A stretch of 64,000 bases of DNA from JAEWSN01 sp942493335 (GCA_942493335.1 OW818693.1:4650001-4714000); one strand, 5' to 3'. Counted from the stretch's first letter, positions 9,610-18,802 are shown. The notes: a model not told the origin generated them from the sequence alone. Numbers and translations are program-made.

Positions 9610-11142
9610 ATGGCGATGAAGCTGATGGACAAACTTCAGATTTTGGCGGATTCGGCAAAATATGATGTCTCATGTTCCTCAAGCGGTGTGGAACGCGGAA
9701 AAAAGGCAGGGATGGTGGGCTCCGCATCTCTGGCAGGCATCTGCCACAGCTGGGCGGACGACGGACGCTGTGTCTCGCTGCTGAAGGTACTCTTCTCGAA
9801 CGCCTGCATCTACGACTGCGCGTATTGCGCGAACAGGGTCTCGAACGATATCCCGCGAGCCAGTTTCACCCCGGACGAGATGGCGGAGCTCACCATCAAC
9901 TTTTATCGGCGCAACTACATTGAAGGTCTGTTTCTCAGCTCGGCTGTCAATGTCAGCCCGGACCACACCATGGAACGGATGGTGGCCGCGCTCCGGAAAT
10001 TGCGTCAGGAGTATCATTTCAATGGGTATATCCATGTCAAGGCGATTCCGGGGGCGTCACCCGCCCTTCTGCATCAGGCCGGCCTGCTGGCCGATCGGAT
10101 GAGTGTGAACATCGAGCTTCCCAGCGCATCGGGCCTTGCCCGCCTGGCCCCGCAGAAAACACCGGAAGGCATCCTGGTCCCGATGGGATTTCTGAGCGAG
10201 AGGATCCGGGAAAGCAAGGAGATGCTGCCGGTCCTGCGCAACGCGCCAGCGTTTGTGCCGGCGGGCCAAAGCACGCAGCTGATCGTCGGCGCCACGCGGG
10301 ACAGTGATCTTCGCATCCTTCGCCTTTCTGAAAACCTGTATCGGAAATTCTCCCTCAAGCGGGTCTACTACTCCGCCTACATGCCCGTGAACACAGCACC
10401 CGGCCTGCTTCCCGCCAACACGGCCGAACCGCCGCTGCTGCGGGAGCATCGCATGTACCAGGCGGACTGGCTGCTCCGCTTCTATGGGTTCGAGGCGGGG
10501 GAATTGCTGGATGAAACGCATGACACGTTCGATGCGCGAATCGATCCGAAAGCCGACTGGGCGGTCCGGCATCTCGACCAGTTCCCTATTGAGATCAACA
10601 AGGCGTCATATGAAATGCTGCTTCGAATTCCGGGTGTCGGCGTCCAGTCGGCGAAACGGATCCTGGCCGCCCGGCGCTTCGGTCCCCTCACCTTTGCCGA
10701 CCTTACCCGGATGCGTATCGTGATGAAAAGGGCCAGGCACTTCGTTACCTGCGGCGGGAAGTTCGAGGGCACAAAAGGATATGGAACGGAATCCCTCACA
10801 AAGCTTCTTGCCGAACCTGGGAAAGCTGCGGATCCGCGTTTTGAGCAGATGAGCCTGTTCGGCAACGGGTTCGGTACAGGCAGAACCCGCGTCGATCGGC
10901 CCTCCGGCCTGCCGGATGACTGGGTTGCCCTGAATGGAAACGCCGCAGGCGGAGCGGGTTTGACCGGAGGTTGGAATGGGGCTGGGAAGCCGGCTCGCGG
11001 TTGGCCAGCCCTCACCGGGGGATTTGGCGATCCGTATGAGTCGTTTGAACGACCGGATGCAATGGCCGGATTACCCATGGAAACCGTGCCGTTCTTCCCC
11101 GAACCGCTTGCGCTGCCTGCAGCAGGAGGATTGCGTGCATGA
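9610..11142 (+). CDS. Putative DNA modification/repair radical SAM protein
   Basis: A 510-residue radical SAM enzyme. The cluster motif is CIYDCAYC (C66, C70, C73), where three cysteines hold the 4Fe-4S cluster that cleaves S-adenosylmethionine. A helix-hairpin-helix DNA-binding segment lies at about 330-355 (LLRIPGVGVQSAKRI). The whole layout matches the family whose members are linked or fused to uracil-DNA-glycosylase-like genes (TIGR03916 type). GGAGGT precedes the ATG at 9610; an ATG at 9616 is equally possible. The C-terminal 110 residues are Gly/Pro-rich and look disordered. It overlaps the next gene by 4 bp. The chemistry is not established for the family. Confidence 0.88.
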   Translation: MAMKLMDKLQILADSAKYDVSCSSSGVERGKKAGMVGSASLAGICHSWADDGRCVSLLKVLFSNACIYDCAYCANRVSNDIPRASFTPDEMAELTINFYRRNYIEGLFLSSAVNVSPDHTMERMVAALRKLRQEYHFNGYIHVKAIPGASPALLHQAGLLADRMSVNIELPSASGLARLAPQKTPEGILVPMGFLSERIRESKEMLPVLRNAPAFVPAGQSTQLIVGATRDSDLRILRLSENLYRKFSLKRVYYSAYMPVNTAPGLLPANTAEPPLLREHRMYQADWLLRFYGFEAGELLDETHDTFDARIDPKADWAVRHLDQFPIEINKASYEMLLRIPGVGVQSAKRILAARRFGPLTFADLTRMRIVMKRARHFVTCGGKFEGTKGYGTESLTKLLAEPGKAADPRFEQMSLFGNGFGTGRTRVDRPSGLPDDWVALNGNAAGGAGLTGGWNGAGKPARGWPALTGGFGDPYESFERPDAMAGLPMETVPFFPEPLALPAAGGLRA

Positions 11143-11882
11143 CCTATCGCTGCGAGAATAGCTTCGAGGGAATCCTTACGGCCGTGTTCGAAGCATTCCG
11201 GCTGCATGAGGATCCGGAAATCCGGACAGACGACCAGTCCTGCCAGCTGACGCTGGATGGTGCGGAACGGGTCATTCCGACGGATCCCGAAAAGGCGGAA
11301 CGTGTGTACCGGGGCATCGAGCGGAAGATTTCCCCTGATGCGCTGCAGCAGATGTATGCAGCGTGGCTTGGGGAATGCCCCGATGTGCCCGGACTCATCC
11401 TGCACGCCGTACGGGCCGGGATGAAGTCCGGGCCGCGTGTCATGGAACAACTGCAGGATCCTGCGTTGTTCCAGCTCAACGACAGGTACCGGCGTGTCAT
11501 GAAGGAAGTCCATTTTTTTCTCGGCACGCTGCGGTTTGTCCGGTCCGCATCCGGGATCTACCATGCGGGGTATGAGCCGGATGGCAACATCACGGGCTTG
11601 ATTGCGCCTCATTTTTCGGAACGGCTTTCCGATCAGGCTTTTCTCATCCATGACCTGAAGCGCGGTATTTGCGCCATATACGACGGGGCGGAGCTTGTTC
11701 TGGCAGAGGCTCCGCCCGGTCTTGATAAGGCGGCGATCGATGCGGATGCTGATTTTGAGGCACTCTGGCGGAAATACTTCAAGACAATCGCCGTGGAAGG
11801 ACGCATCAACCCGAAACTGCAGCGCCAGTTCCTGCCCAAACGGTACTGGAAGCACCTCACGGAGATGGAGGGGCGTGCCTGA
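11139..11882 (+). CDS. DUF4130-type probable DNA metabolism protein
   Basis: A 247-residue protein of the family found next to the radical SAM protein above (TIGR03915/DUF4130 type); in many bacteria it is fused to a uracil-DNA glycosylase domain. That glycosylase domain is absent here: the protein ends soon after LPKRYWKHLTEM. ATGA overlaps the previous stop, so the pair is translationally coupled. The function is unknown; association with nucleic-acid repair or modification is inferred from the conserved pairing. Confidence 0.85.
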   Translation: MTYRCENSFEGILTAVFEAFRLHEDPEIRTDDQSCQLTLDGAERVIPTDPEKAERVYRGIERKISPDALQQMYAAWLGECPDVPGLILHAVRAGMKSGPRVMEQLQDPALFQLNDRYRRVMKEVHFFLGTLRFVRSASGIYHAGYEPDGNITGLIAPHFSERLSDQAFLIHDLKRGICAIYDGAELVLAEAPPGLDKAAIDADADFEALWRKYFKTIAVEGRINPKLQRQFLPKRYWKHLTEMEGRA

Positions 11883-11992
11883 TCATTTCGGGATGGGAAA
11901 TTCCATCCGCACCCTTGACTTTTTCGATTCCGAAGCAATCGGACTGCGGTCTTTTCGCACCCGCAACCCGCTTGAACAGTGAATCGGATGGG

Positions 11993-12020
11993 TTGCCCTT
12001 TCTGTATGGCGTGGTATAAT
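11993..12020 (+). promoter_or_regulatory. Promoter of the 6S-like RNA
   Basis: -35 TTGCCC, 16-bp spacer and an extended -10 TGG-TATAAT (12015-12020). Transcription should start near 12027. Confidence 0.8.
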
Positions 12021-12026
12021 GAAAGC

Positions 12027-12248
12027 AGGAAGTGATTCCTGGGGTGTGCGACAAACCTATCATTTTGAACCTGACATTTTTGACACGGGAGTCCGGACGT
12101 CCAAACGTTGAAGACAGGCCGCAGAACAATTCCGCCATTCCCTGCAAGGGGGGTGCTCCGGCGGCGGAAGTCCAGAACGCAAGGCAGGACACCCACCTGG
12201 TTTCGGCCAGGTGTCAAAATATAGGCATCGGCACTCTGGGGTCATTCT
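12027..12248 (+). ncRNA. ssrS: 6S-like RNA
   Basis: 6S RNA binds RNA polymerase holoenzyme as a promoter mimic. The two ends pair through AGTGATTCC and GGGGTCATT (with G-U pairs), then GTGC with GCAC, CCTAT with ATAGG, and TTTTGACAC with GTGTCAAAA, giving the long imperfect hairpin typical of 6S. The 5' segment CTGGGGTGTGCGACAAAC and 3' segment CGGCACTCTGGGG align, with compensating changes, to the ends of E. coli 6S (CTGAGATGTTCGCAAGC and CGGCATCTCGGAG). It has its own promoter and terminator and no open reading frame. The ends are approximate. A covariance search would settle the family. Confidence 0.68.
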
Positions 12249-12267
12249 TATTCATTGGGGCATGACA

Positions 12268-12294
12268 AAGGACCTTCTTCCGAAGGTCCTTTTG
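12268..12294 (+). terminator. Intrinsic terminator after the 6S-like RNA
   Basis: Stem AAGGACCTTC with GAAGGTCCTT, tetraloop-sized loop, then TTTTG. Confidence 0.85.
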
Positions 12295-12321
12295 CTTTCG
12301 AAAAACACCTGTGGAAGGCGG

Positions 12322-12669
12322 TCAGAAAAGTAGAATGACCGCCATCAGGACCAGTGGCACATTTGCGCGGTTGGCGATCGCATGGGTATCCCCACCGCCG
12401 GTGATCAGTGCCTCCCCAGTCTTCAGGATGACTGTTTTTCCATTGTCCTGGGCCTCCGCTTCCCCTTCGAGCACATAGAAAATCTCCTCTTCCTGATCAT
12501 GCGCATGCTCGCCGATGGAACAGCCGGGCTGCAGAGTCAGTCTGGCAAAAATGCGGCAGCGTCCGCGCAGTTCGTTTTGCGTGAACAAATGGAGCATTTC
12601 CACCTGTCCGTCGCCACCGCGCATGTTTTCCTTGATTTCCAGCAGCATGTTCTCCGGGGTCTTTTTCAT
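12322..12669 (-). CDS. Cupin-domain protein
   Basis: A single-domain cupin of 115 residues with the two usual metal-binding motifs: GCSIGEHAHDQEEEIFYVLEGE near residues 49-70 and the second around GGGDTHAIAN near 93. The histidines and glutamates could bind a metal. The ATG at 12669 has GGAGGG upstream. It lies 25 bp after the MFS transporter stop on the same strand, so the two are probably one operon. The substrate is unknown; such small cupins can be sensors, isomerases or dioxygenases. Confidence 0.85.
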   Translation of the reverse strand: MKKTPENMLLEIKENMRGGDGQVEMLHLFTQNELRGRCRIFARLTLQPGCSIGEHAHDQEEEIFYVLEGEAEAQDNGKTVILKTGEALITGGGDTHAIANRANVPLVLMAVILLF

Positions 12670-12694
12670 GGGGCCCTCCGTGGCCGTCCCACTC

Positions 12695-14041
12695 TCAGCG
12701 GGAGTCGGCTGTCCTGCGTTTCGGGGTGTGGGGATGCATGAACAGAAGCACATAAAGTGCGCAGAAAACAATCAGGATGCCAGAGGAAAGAAACAGGATC
12801 TGCTTGATGCCGAAGGTCAGACCGAAGAAACTGCCCTGGAAGCCTGAAGCCACCCCGACCAGTACGGACCCGACCAGGGATGCGCCATATCCGAGCAGTC
12901 CGCTGACCGTGGAATTGAAACCGATGTAGACCGTCCTTTTTTCTTCCGGCATGAAGTCGAACTGCAGATTGAACAGGGACACATTGATGCCGGACCAGGC
13001 AAGACCCGAGAGGATCATGGCCAACAGGAGCAGCGGGACCATCAAGGGACCTTTTGTGATGAAGAACCAGATGAGGCAGGCGAAGCCGATGAACAGAAAA
13101 CTGACCATGCTGGTGAAAGCCCATCCGAGCTTGTCCGCAAGCTTCCCCCATACGAATGCCGCACTGAAGTAGACAATGTTCGAAAGCATGCCGAACAGGT
13201 TGATCTGCGTGTAGTTCATGGCAAGTTCATTTACCTGGTAGACGCCGTAAAAGGAGCCAGAGACCTGGATTCCGATGTTCCAGAGGATGGAGAGCACAAA
13301 GAAACGAAGGAACAACGGGCTTTTCAAGGGAAGTGTGAACACTTCCCGGATTTTCATCACATCGGGGTTGTGGCCCAGTGGAACTTCCTTCATACGGAGA
13401 TAGGACCAGGTGTTGATCAGCATCAGCACAAAGACCGTCGCATAGATGGCCACCAGGCCGCCGCGCTCGTTTCCGGCATCCCGGAAAAGATCGAGCACCT
13501 TGCCCATGGCAAGGTTCATGACCGTGGCAAAGACCAGCAGGTAGGATTCCCGGCTGCCGAAGTATTTTCCTCGGTTCTGCGGTTCGACGAAGCTGACATA
13601 CAGGTTTGAAACGGCCGGGGAGACGAAGGAGACCGCCAGGTTTGAAACAAGGTAGAGCCCTGCTGTGATCCAGAGCCGGACAGTATCCGGAAGGGGCAGG
13701 AACGGAATGACGATCAGCAGGCACAGCAGAATCCGATGGAGCTCGCTGCCCAGAATGATGATGCGTTTTCTGTACTCGAGGCGTTCCAGCACGATGGGGG
13801 CCAGGAACTGAATGGCCGCCGCCAGGATCGGGATGGCGAGGATATAGCCGCAGACCGTGTCGCTTGCACCGAGATGCTTGAGAAAGCCGACGAGAAACGG
13901 TCCACTGGTGAGATTGAAGATGACGCGCGCACTTCCGCCTTCGAAAATGCCCATCAGCCGGTTGCGCTGCATGGTCTTTTCGGGCAGTCGGGCATACTGG
14001 CTGGCCTGCGTGGAGGTGGACGGTGTGGCGGGTTCGCTCAT
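12695..14041 (-). CDS. Major facilitator superfamily transporter
   Basis: A 448-residue transporter with twelve predicted membrane spans and a soluble N-terminal tail rich in Ser/Thr/Pro. The loop after span 2 (VLERLEYRKRIII) corresponds to the MFS loop 2-3 position. The substrate cannot be assigned. The N-terminal methionine at 14041 has AAGAGG upstream; an internal Met at MQRNRLMGIFEGG is an alternative. The cupin gene follows at 25 bp. Confidence 0.88.
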   Translation of the reverse strand: MSEPATPSTSTQASQYARLPEKTMQRNRLMGIFEGGSARVIFNLTSGPFLVGFLKHLGASDTVCGYILAIPILAAAIQFLAPIVLERLEYRKRIIILGSELHRILLCLLIVIPFLPLPDTVRLWITAGLYLVSNLAVSFVSPAVSNLYVSFVEPQNRGKYFGSRESYLLVFATVMNLAMGKVLDLFRDAGNERGGLVAIYATVFVLMLINTWSYLRMKEVPLGHNPDVMKIREVFTLPLKSPLFLRFFVLSILWNIGIQVSGSFYGVYQVNELAMNYTQINLFGMLSNIVYFSAAFVWGKLADKLGWAFTSMVSFLFIGFACLIWFFITKGPLMVPLLLLAMILSGLAWSGINVSLFNLQFDFMPEEKRTVYIGFNSTVSGLLGYGASLVGSVLVGVASGFQGSFFGLTFGIKQILFLSSGILIVFCALYVLLFMHPHTPKRRTADSR

Positions 14042-14130
14042 GAATCAGCCTCTTTCTTTCCCAAGATGATTGCGCCTTTGATGTCCTTGCTATGGCCGAA
14101 ACCCTACCAGGTTTGATGGGGAGATTGGAA

Positions 14131-14163
14131 AAGGAGGTTGTCCCAAGCAGGGACAACCTCCTT
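14131..14163 (-). terminator. Intrinsic terminator of the c-di-AMP receptor gene
   Basis: A 14-bp perfect stem AAGGAGGTTGTCCC with its complement and a 5-base loop; on the minus strand it is followed by TTTT. It lies just after the stop at 14181. Confidence 0.88.
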
Positions 14164-14180
14164 GTGGTCAGGGATTTGCG

Positions 14181-14510
14181 TCAGGCTTTCAGGAACTGTT
14201 CGATGTTCAAAATGAAACAGGTGGCGCCGCCGACGTTGATCTCGACCGGCATTGCCATGTTGAAGGCGCCGAAACTGCCCGGAAGCTTTTCCGGGGAGAT
14301 CATGCGGCGACGGCTTTTGCAGGTGTCCTTGATGATGTCCATGGCACGTTCGACACGGTTGTCATCGGTGCCGATGAGAAATGTGGTATTGCCGCTCTTG
14401 AGGAATCCGCCGCTGGAGCAGAGCTTCGTCGCACCGAAGCCTTCGCTGTTGAGACTGTCCGCCAGAATATTGCTGTCCTCGTCGCTAACAATGGCAAATA
14501 TCAGTTTCAT
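14181..14510 (-). CDS. Cyclic-di-AMP receptor, DUF970 / PstA (DarA) family
   Basis: A 109-residue PII-like trimeric signalling protein (MKLIFAIVSDEDSNILADSL, then GFGATKLCSSGGFLKSGNTT and the C-terminal GGATCFILNIEQF). Members bind c-di-AMP in Firmicutes. The length and ends match the family. GGGGGAAG lies upstream of the ATG at 14510, and a promoter and a terminator make it a single-gene unit. What it controls here cannot be read from the neighbours. Confidence 0.92.
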   Translation of the reverse strand: MKLIFAIVSDEDSNILADSLNSEGFGATKLCSSGGFLKSGNTTFLIGTDDNRVERAMDIIKDTCKSRRRMISPEKLPGSFGAFNMAMPVEINVGGATCFILNIEQFLKA

Positions 14511-14565
14511 GGCACTTCCCCCTTCTCGATATGGTGGAAAGGCTTTCGCCGTGTGGTTCCTGATT

Positions 14566-14594
14566 ATTATATGCCAACCGTTCCCCACATTCAA
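14566..14594 (-). promoter_or_regulatory. Promoter of the c-di-AMP receptor gene
   Basis: On the minus strand: -35 TTGAAT (14594-14589), 17-bp spacer, -10 TATAAT (14571-14566). Confidence 0.8.
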
Positions 14595-14691
14595 TCAGTG
14601 GAATTCGTTTCGGGCTGATCCGTGCCGGCGTCCAGGCGGAGTCATGCTCATTCCAGGCGATATCCGATTTTTCAGAAAAGCCTGTTCTCGT

Positions 14692-15723
14692 TTATCCGAG
14701 ACCGGATTTTCTTTCCGGTGCCGCTTCCCAGGGAATGTCCTTCCATTCGATCGTTTTCCCCGCCGCTTCGATGAGCGGTGCTTCCGGCGGAAAGTCGAAT
14801 TCAAGTCGGCAAGCCCAGAGTGCCTGCCGGCGAATCTTGTATCTCCGGTTGACCTGGTTGCTTCCGTATTTCGGATCTCCGAGGATCGGATGCCCGATTC
14901 TGGCAAGTTGTGCCCGGATCTGGTGGGTCCGTCCGGTGATGATTTCCACCTGTACGCGGGAAATGATTCCATCCGTCTCAAGAACCCGATACTTCGTGCG
15001 GATGGGCAGTGCGCCCGGTTTCGCGTGTTCATGCACGTAGACGCGGCCCTTTTCGGCATCCTTTTCGAGCCAGGCTTCGATTTCTGCCGTGCGCGGCTCC
15101 GGTGTTCCCACGACGATGCACTGGTAGATCTTCCGGATCCGGTGCTTCCGGATGTGCCGGCCGATCACCGTCAGCGCCTCTTCCGATTTGGCAAACATCA
15201 GCAGCCCGCCGGTGTTGCGGTCAAGCCTGTGGCAGAGTGCCGGAAATCCCGGAAGAAGAGGCTCCCGGTTCGCATCCCACCAGTCCTGCAGCATGGGTTC
15301 ATACGGCAGTTCCCCGGCAGATTCGGCATCCTCCGCCCTGCCCGAAGGAGGGTCGTTCTCCTGGACGGCGATTCCCTGTGGCTTGACGACCACCAGAAGG
15401 GCATCATCCTCATAGGCGATGATCGGGGAAAATGGTTCGGCCGGCGTGCGGGCCGTTTCCGTGACCGTGGTTGTCCCATCGGCCTGTTTTTTCCTTTCGG
15501 AAGGTTCTTCGCCTCCGTTGGTATTCCCTTCCGGGATATAAACGGTTACAACGTCACCCTGCGAAAGAAACACATCTTCACGGGTACGTTTGCCATTGAC
15601 CTTCACGTCCTTTTTCCGGAAGGCTTTGAGCAGGACAGAACCCGGAAGATCCGTACATTTGGAGAAGAGAAAGCGGTCCAGGCGCTTTCCGCCATCGGCG
15701 GGTGGAACCGTGAATTGCAGCAT
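14692..15723 (-). CDS. RluA-family 23S rRNA/tRNA pseudouridine synthase
   Basis: Isomerises uridine to pseudouridine in structured RNA. Residues about 12-62 form an S4 RNA-binding domain; the catalytic motif HRLDRNTGG contains the essential D168; RTHQIRAQLARIGHPILGD follows near 265. The 343-residue length fits RluC/RluD-type enzymes. A low-complexity insert (about 64-95) joins the two domains. AAGGAG precedes the ATG at 15723, only 11 bp after the VanW gene stop, so the two share a transcript. Confidence 0.92.
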   Translation of the reverse strand: MLQFTVPPADGGKRLDRFLFSKCTDLPGSVLLKAFRKKDVKVNGKRTREDVFLSQGDVVTVYIPEGNTNGGEEPSERKKQADGTTTVTETARTPAEPFSPIIAYEDDALLVVVKPQGIAVQENDPPSGRAEDAESAGELPYEPMLQDWWDANREPLLPGFPALCHRLDRNTGGLLMFAKSEEALTVIGRHIRKHRIRKIYQCIVVGTPEPRTAEIEAWLEKDAEKGRVYVHEHAKPGALPIRTKYRVLETDGIISRVQVEIITGRTHQIRAQLARIGHPILGDPKYGSNQVNRRYKIRRQALWACRLEFDFPPEAPLIEAAGKTIEWKDIPWEAAPERKSGLG

Positions 15724-15734
15724 GATGACTCCTT

Positions 15735-17438
15735 TCAGACCTGGGGGATGGGTGCGGCGGAACCAATATGGATCAGCGCCGGATATGGAAGATAACGGCT
15801 GTCGAACAGCTTGGCCTCCTGTTGAAGATTTCCGCCGATATAGCGTTGCAGCCATGTTTCAACCGTAAGGCCGTCCATGCCGGGAGCCACGGTGATTTGG
15901 GATCCCGACGGGAGGGTGCTGTCCGGTACTTTTGTAACGTTCGCAGGTTCCACGGACAAGGTACGGGTATACAGGCGGATGGAAGGAACGACTTCCTTTT
16001 CGGCAACCAGCACGGATACCTTCAGACTTTCCCCTTTCAGCGATGCCCGAATCGTGACCGGATGGGAATAGGGATTCGCGAAGCGGAGATCCTGGATGCC
16101 GTATGCCACGGATGCATCGCGTCCCGGTGAGGTATATCCGACCATGAACATATGGGCATGTCGTTCCAACGGTTCGAGACCGGCCTCCAGCATGGCATTG
16201 CAGGCTGTCGTGGACAGTTGGCAGATGCCGCCGCCAAGACCCATGGTGATGCGGCCGTCTGCATAGACCGGCGCGTCCACATATCCGGCTTCGGCCGTAC
16301 GTGGTCCTGTGGCTTCATTGAATGAAAAGGAAGCGCCGGGAGGGATGGTCAGCCCATCCAAGGCGCGGATGGCCAGATCGACGTTGTGCGCGCGGTTTTT
16401 GTCGGTTTCCGTTGCGCGCGGCAATCTTGTCTCAAAAAGGCCGCCAATGCGGGTGCCGCTTGAGACGGACAGGTCTTCCGTCTTCACGTCCGGCTCCTTG
16501 AACTGGACAGGGAGGACATGTTCCACTTCGCCGCGATCCGTCCGATTGTCAAGCTTCCCGAGTTCCTCGGCCAGAATGTCCGCTTCGATCTGGCGACCCG
16601 TGATGGAAGGAATCACAATGGCATTGCCCGCTTCGTCCGTCCCCTTCTCCGCGTCTCTTGCCATGACATTGATGGCCTTGAGGATTGGAGCCGGCTCCAG
16701 CTTCGGGGAGCGGATCGGAATTGTCGGTACGAGGATGCGTCCGGGTTCGCGGTTGTTGATCAATCCGACAATTTGCCCTGCGAGCAAGTGTGTATCAACC
16801 CGCACCCCGTCATGACCCGTCACGATGGAGACCCGGTTTTCGCCGACAAGTAGCCTGGCGCCGGTTGCCTCCTTGTGCAGGGCGTTGTTCGCGGCCTGCA
16901 GCTGACTGTCGAGTTTGTCACGATCAAACCGGACAGGAACATCGAGGGTCCTGCCATTCTTCAGCGCGATTAGCCTGTCGGCCACCCTTTGACCGGCCCA
17001 TCCTGTATGGCCGGCCGCAAGAAGCCTTTCCTCCACCGATTCCCGATCGAGCGTGACGCCCAGCTCCTTGTAGGTCATCTCCATCTGGAAGCCGTCCGCA
17101 TACAGGCTGATGGTTTCATCCCCCTTCGGATCCGGCCAGTTGCTTTCAAGAAAGGCATCCAGTTCATCCGGCTCCAATCCGCCTGCATCACGGGATTCCA
17201 CCCTGACACCATAGGGGACGGCCGGATCTCCGGCAATCCGGATCACGGTGAAGGCCAGGGCGGAGATCAGAAGGACCAGAAGGATCAGCAGGGCGGGGAG
17301 GATCCGCTTTGCAAGCACGGGAAAAGGAACGCCGGGTTTCTTCGTCTTCTTTCCGGCGGTCTCTTTTATCTTTCTTTCCGGGTTCTCTTTCTTGCCCGGT
17401 TTTGCGTTCTTTGGAGGATTCTGTTTCTTTTCTGTCAT
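15735..17438 (-). CDS. VanW-family membrane-anchored cell-wall protein
   Basis: A 567-residue protein with a very basic cytoplasmic tail (residues 1-40), one membrane span at about 47-68 and a large outer part. Residues 80-330 contain two repeats of the putative peptidoglycan-binding domain that often precedes VanW. The VanW domain follows at about 335-470 with the hallmark NEATGPRTAEAGYVDAPV and GLGGGICQLSTT. Function is unknown; VanW occurs in some vancomycin-resistance clusters, but nothing else of such a cluster is here. Its promoter faces that of the CPBP protease gene. Confidence 0.9.
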   Translation of the reverse strand: MTEKKQNPPKNAKPGKKENPERKIKETAGKKTKKPGVPFPVLAKRILPALLILLVLLISALAFTVIRIAGDPAVPYGVRVESRDAGGLEPDELDAFLESNWPDPKGDETISLYADGFQMEMTYKELGVTLDRESVEERLLAAGHTGWAGQRVADRLIALKNGRTLDVPVRFDRDKLDSQLQAANNALHKEATGARLLVGENRVSIVTGHDGVRVDTHLLAGQIVGLINNREPGRILVPTIPIRSPKLEPAPILKAINVMARDAEKGTDEAGNAIVIPSITGRQIEADILAEELGKLDNRTDRGEVEHVLPVQFKEPDVKTEDLSVSSGTRIGGLFETRLPRATETDKNRAHNVDLAIRALDGLTIPPGASFSFNEATGPRTAEAGYVDAPVYADGRITMGLGGGICQLSTTACNAMLEAGLEPLERHAHMFMVGYTSPGRDASVAYGIQDLRFANPYSHPVTIRASLKGESLKVSVLVAEKEVVPSIRLYTRTLSVEPANVTKVPDSTLPSGSQITVAPGMDGLTVETWLQRYIGGNLQQEAKLFDSRYLPYPALIHIGSAAPIPQV

Positions 17439-17458
17439 TACGCCCTCCGCTCCTCCTC

Positions 17459-17487
17459 ATTATCGCGCTGGCCCATGATTATGACAA
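17459..17487 (-). promoter_or_regulatory. Promoter of the VanW / pseudouridine synthase operon
   Basis: On the minus strand: -35 TTGTCA (17487-17482), 17-bp spacer, -10 GATAAT (17464-17459), about 20 bp from the start codon. Confidence 0.7.
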
Positions 17488-17522
17488 GCATGATTCACAG
17501 GCTCAACGAACACCGGTTGGAG

Positions 17523-17531
17523 TGGTATACT
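17523..17531 (+). promoter_or_regulatory. Extended -10 promoter of the CPBP protease gene
   Basis: TGG-TATACT with no good -35 box; it would give a leader of about 120 nt. The same TGGTAT pattern recurs at other promoters in the window. Confidence 0.5.
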
Positions 17532-17656
17532 GTTCAGGCAGAGAGCGGCATGCGGGTACGGAGGACGGAGATTTGGCTGAGTGGGATCGGAACAATGGGA
17601 ATGAGCGGCAGCCGGGTGGGTCCGGAGACGTCCTGGGCCCGATACCGTCCATAAGG

Positions 17657-18802
17657 ATGACCCGCACGCCCGGGCCGGCGGAGGCCGGTCTTCTGTTCAG
17701 TCTTCTCGCTTTCCTGCAATTGTATGCGGGGCAAATTCCTTTTCCAGCCCTTTTTTCCGACAGTGCGCGCATCATCCTGTCCGAAGTGCTCTTCATCGGC
17801 TTGCCGCCGCTTCTTGCGGTGATGCTGTTCCGCTTTGGTTTCTCCGATACGTTCCGATTCAGGTTGCCGCGTTGGCGGGAGTTGGGCGTCATCGGCCTCA
17901 TGGCGCCGATTTCCACGATGGCCGCCTACAGCGCGGGGATCCTCGCCATTGTCCTGATCCGTGCGATTTTCGGTTCGGTTCGGGTCGCCGGTGATTTGGG
18001 GGATGTGTTGTCGAACGGCATGCCACTGGCGATTCTTACCATCGGTGTGGTTCCGGCGCTTTGCGAGGAATTGCTCTTCCGTGGCTTTATCCAACGTGGA
18101 TTGGAGGGGTTCGGAGCCAAGCGGGCGGTCCTTCTCAGCGGGATTCTTTTCGGATTGTTCCACTTCGACTTTCAGCGATTCGCCGCACAGACTCTCCTTG
18201 GGCTGGTCATCGCATATGTGGTCTATCGTTCGGGTTCCATCCTCAACGGGATGCTCATTCATTTTCTGCACAATGCGGGGAGTGTGGTTCTGACCCAGGT
18301 CGCAGGGGGGCTCGGGCTTGCAGGTCGAAGGGGGAGCGTCATGGAAAGTCTCCATAACGCAACTTCGGAGCTGGCCGGCTTCATCGGGACCCATCCGGTA
18401 CTTGCAGGTTTCTTCGGATCCAGTCCGGACCTTGAAGGCCTCGGCAGACTGTTCCTGACCTTTGCCGGGAGCGCCGGAGGAGACCTGTTTGAGAATGTTG
18501 AATTTCAAACGCTCCTCCGTGATTCGGGCATCCCGCTGGAACGGATGATCCTGTTGATGGGCATCGGATCCGCGGTGGTTCTTGTCAGTGCGCTGTTTGT
18601 ACTGGGCGGGTTGCTCCTTTTGTTCCGGCACGTCACCCGGGATGTTCCGAGGCCCCCGCCGCAGCGTCACGATCCCGCCATCCGTTTTATTACAGCTGTT
18701 CCCGGTCTCATCCTGATCCTGACGGTTTATGTGTCCATTGGACTCGGTTTGGCGGGCATCCCGCTTGGAGAGGCCATTCTTCGCCTGTTCCGCATCGGTT
18801 GA
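17657..18802 (+). CDS. CPBP-family intramembrane metalloprotease (CAAX-like)
   Basis: A multi-span membrane protein of about 381 residues. The Abi/CPBP motifs are clear: EELLFRGFIQRGL near 137 (motif 1, EExxxR), FGLFHFDF near 168 (motif 2, FxxxH) and HFLHNAGS near 205 (motif 3, HxxxN). These residues form the active site of CAAX-protease-like enzymes. Two more spans follow at the C-terminus. The start is uncertain: AAGG is very close to the ATG at 17657, and a short frame ending at 17654 could couple translation. The substrate is unknown. Confidence 0.85.
   Translation: MTRTPGPAEAGLLFSLLAFLQLYAGQIPFPALFSDSARIILSEVLFIGLPPLLAVMLFRFGFSDTFRFRLPRWRELGVIGLMAPISTMAAYSAGILAIVLIRAIFGSVRVAGDLGDVLSNGMPLAILTIGVVPALCEELLFRGFIQRGLEGFGAKRAVLLSGILFGLFHFDFQRFAAQTLLGLVIAYVVYRSGSILNGMLIHFLHNAGSVVLTQVAGGLGLAGRRGSVMESLHNATSELAGFIGTHPVLAGFFGSSPDLEGLGRLFLTFAGSAGGDLFENVEFQTLLRDSGIPLERMILLMGIGSAVVLVSALFVLGGLLLLFRHVTRDVPRPPPQRHDPAIRFITAVPGLILILTVYVSIGLGLAGIPLGEAILRLFRIG

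Larger units (their letters stand above)
11883..12321. other. Intergenic region holding a 6S-like RNA gene
   Basis: 439 bp without a protein gene. From 11993 to 12294 it is occupied by a promoter, a folded RNA and a terminator (listed separately). The first 110 bp show nothing recognisable. Confidence 0.8.
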
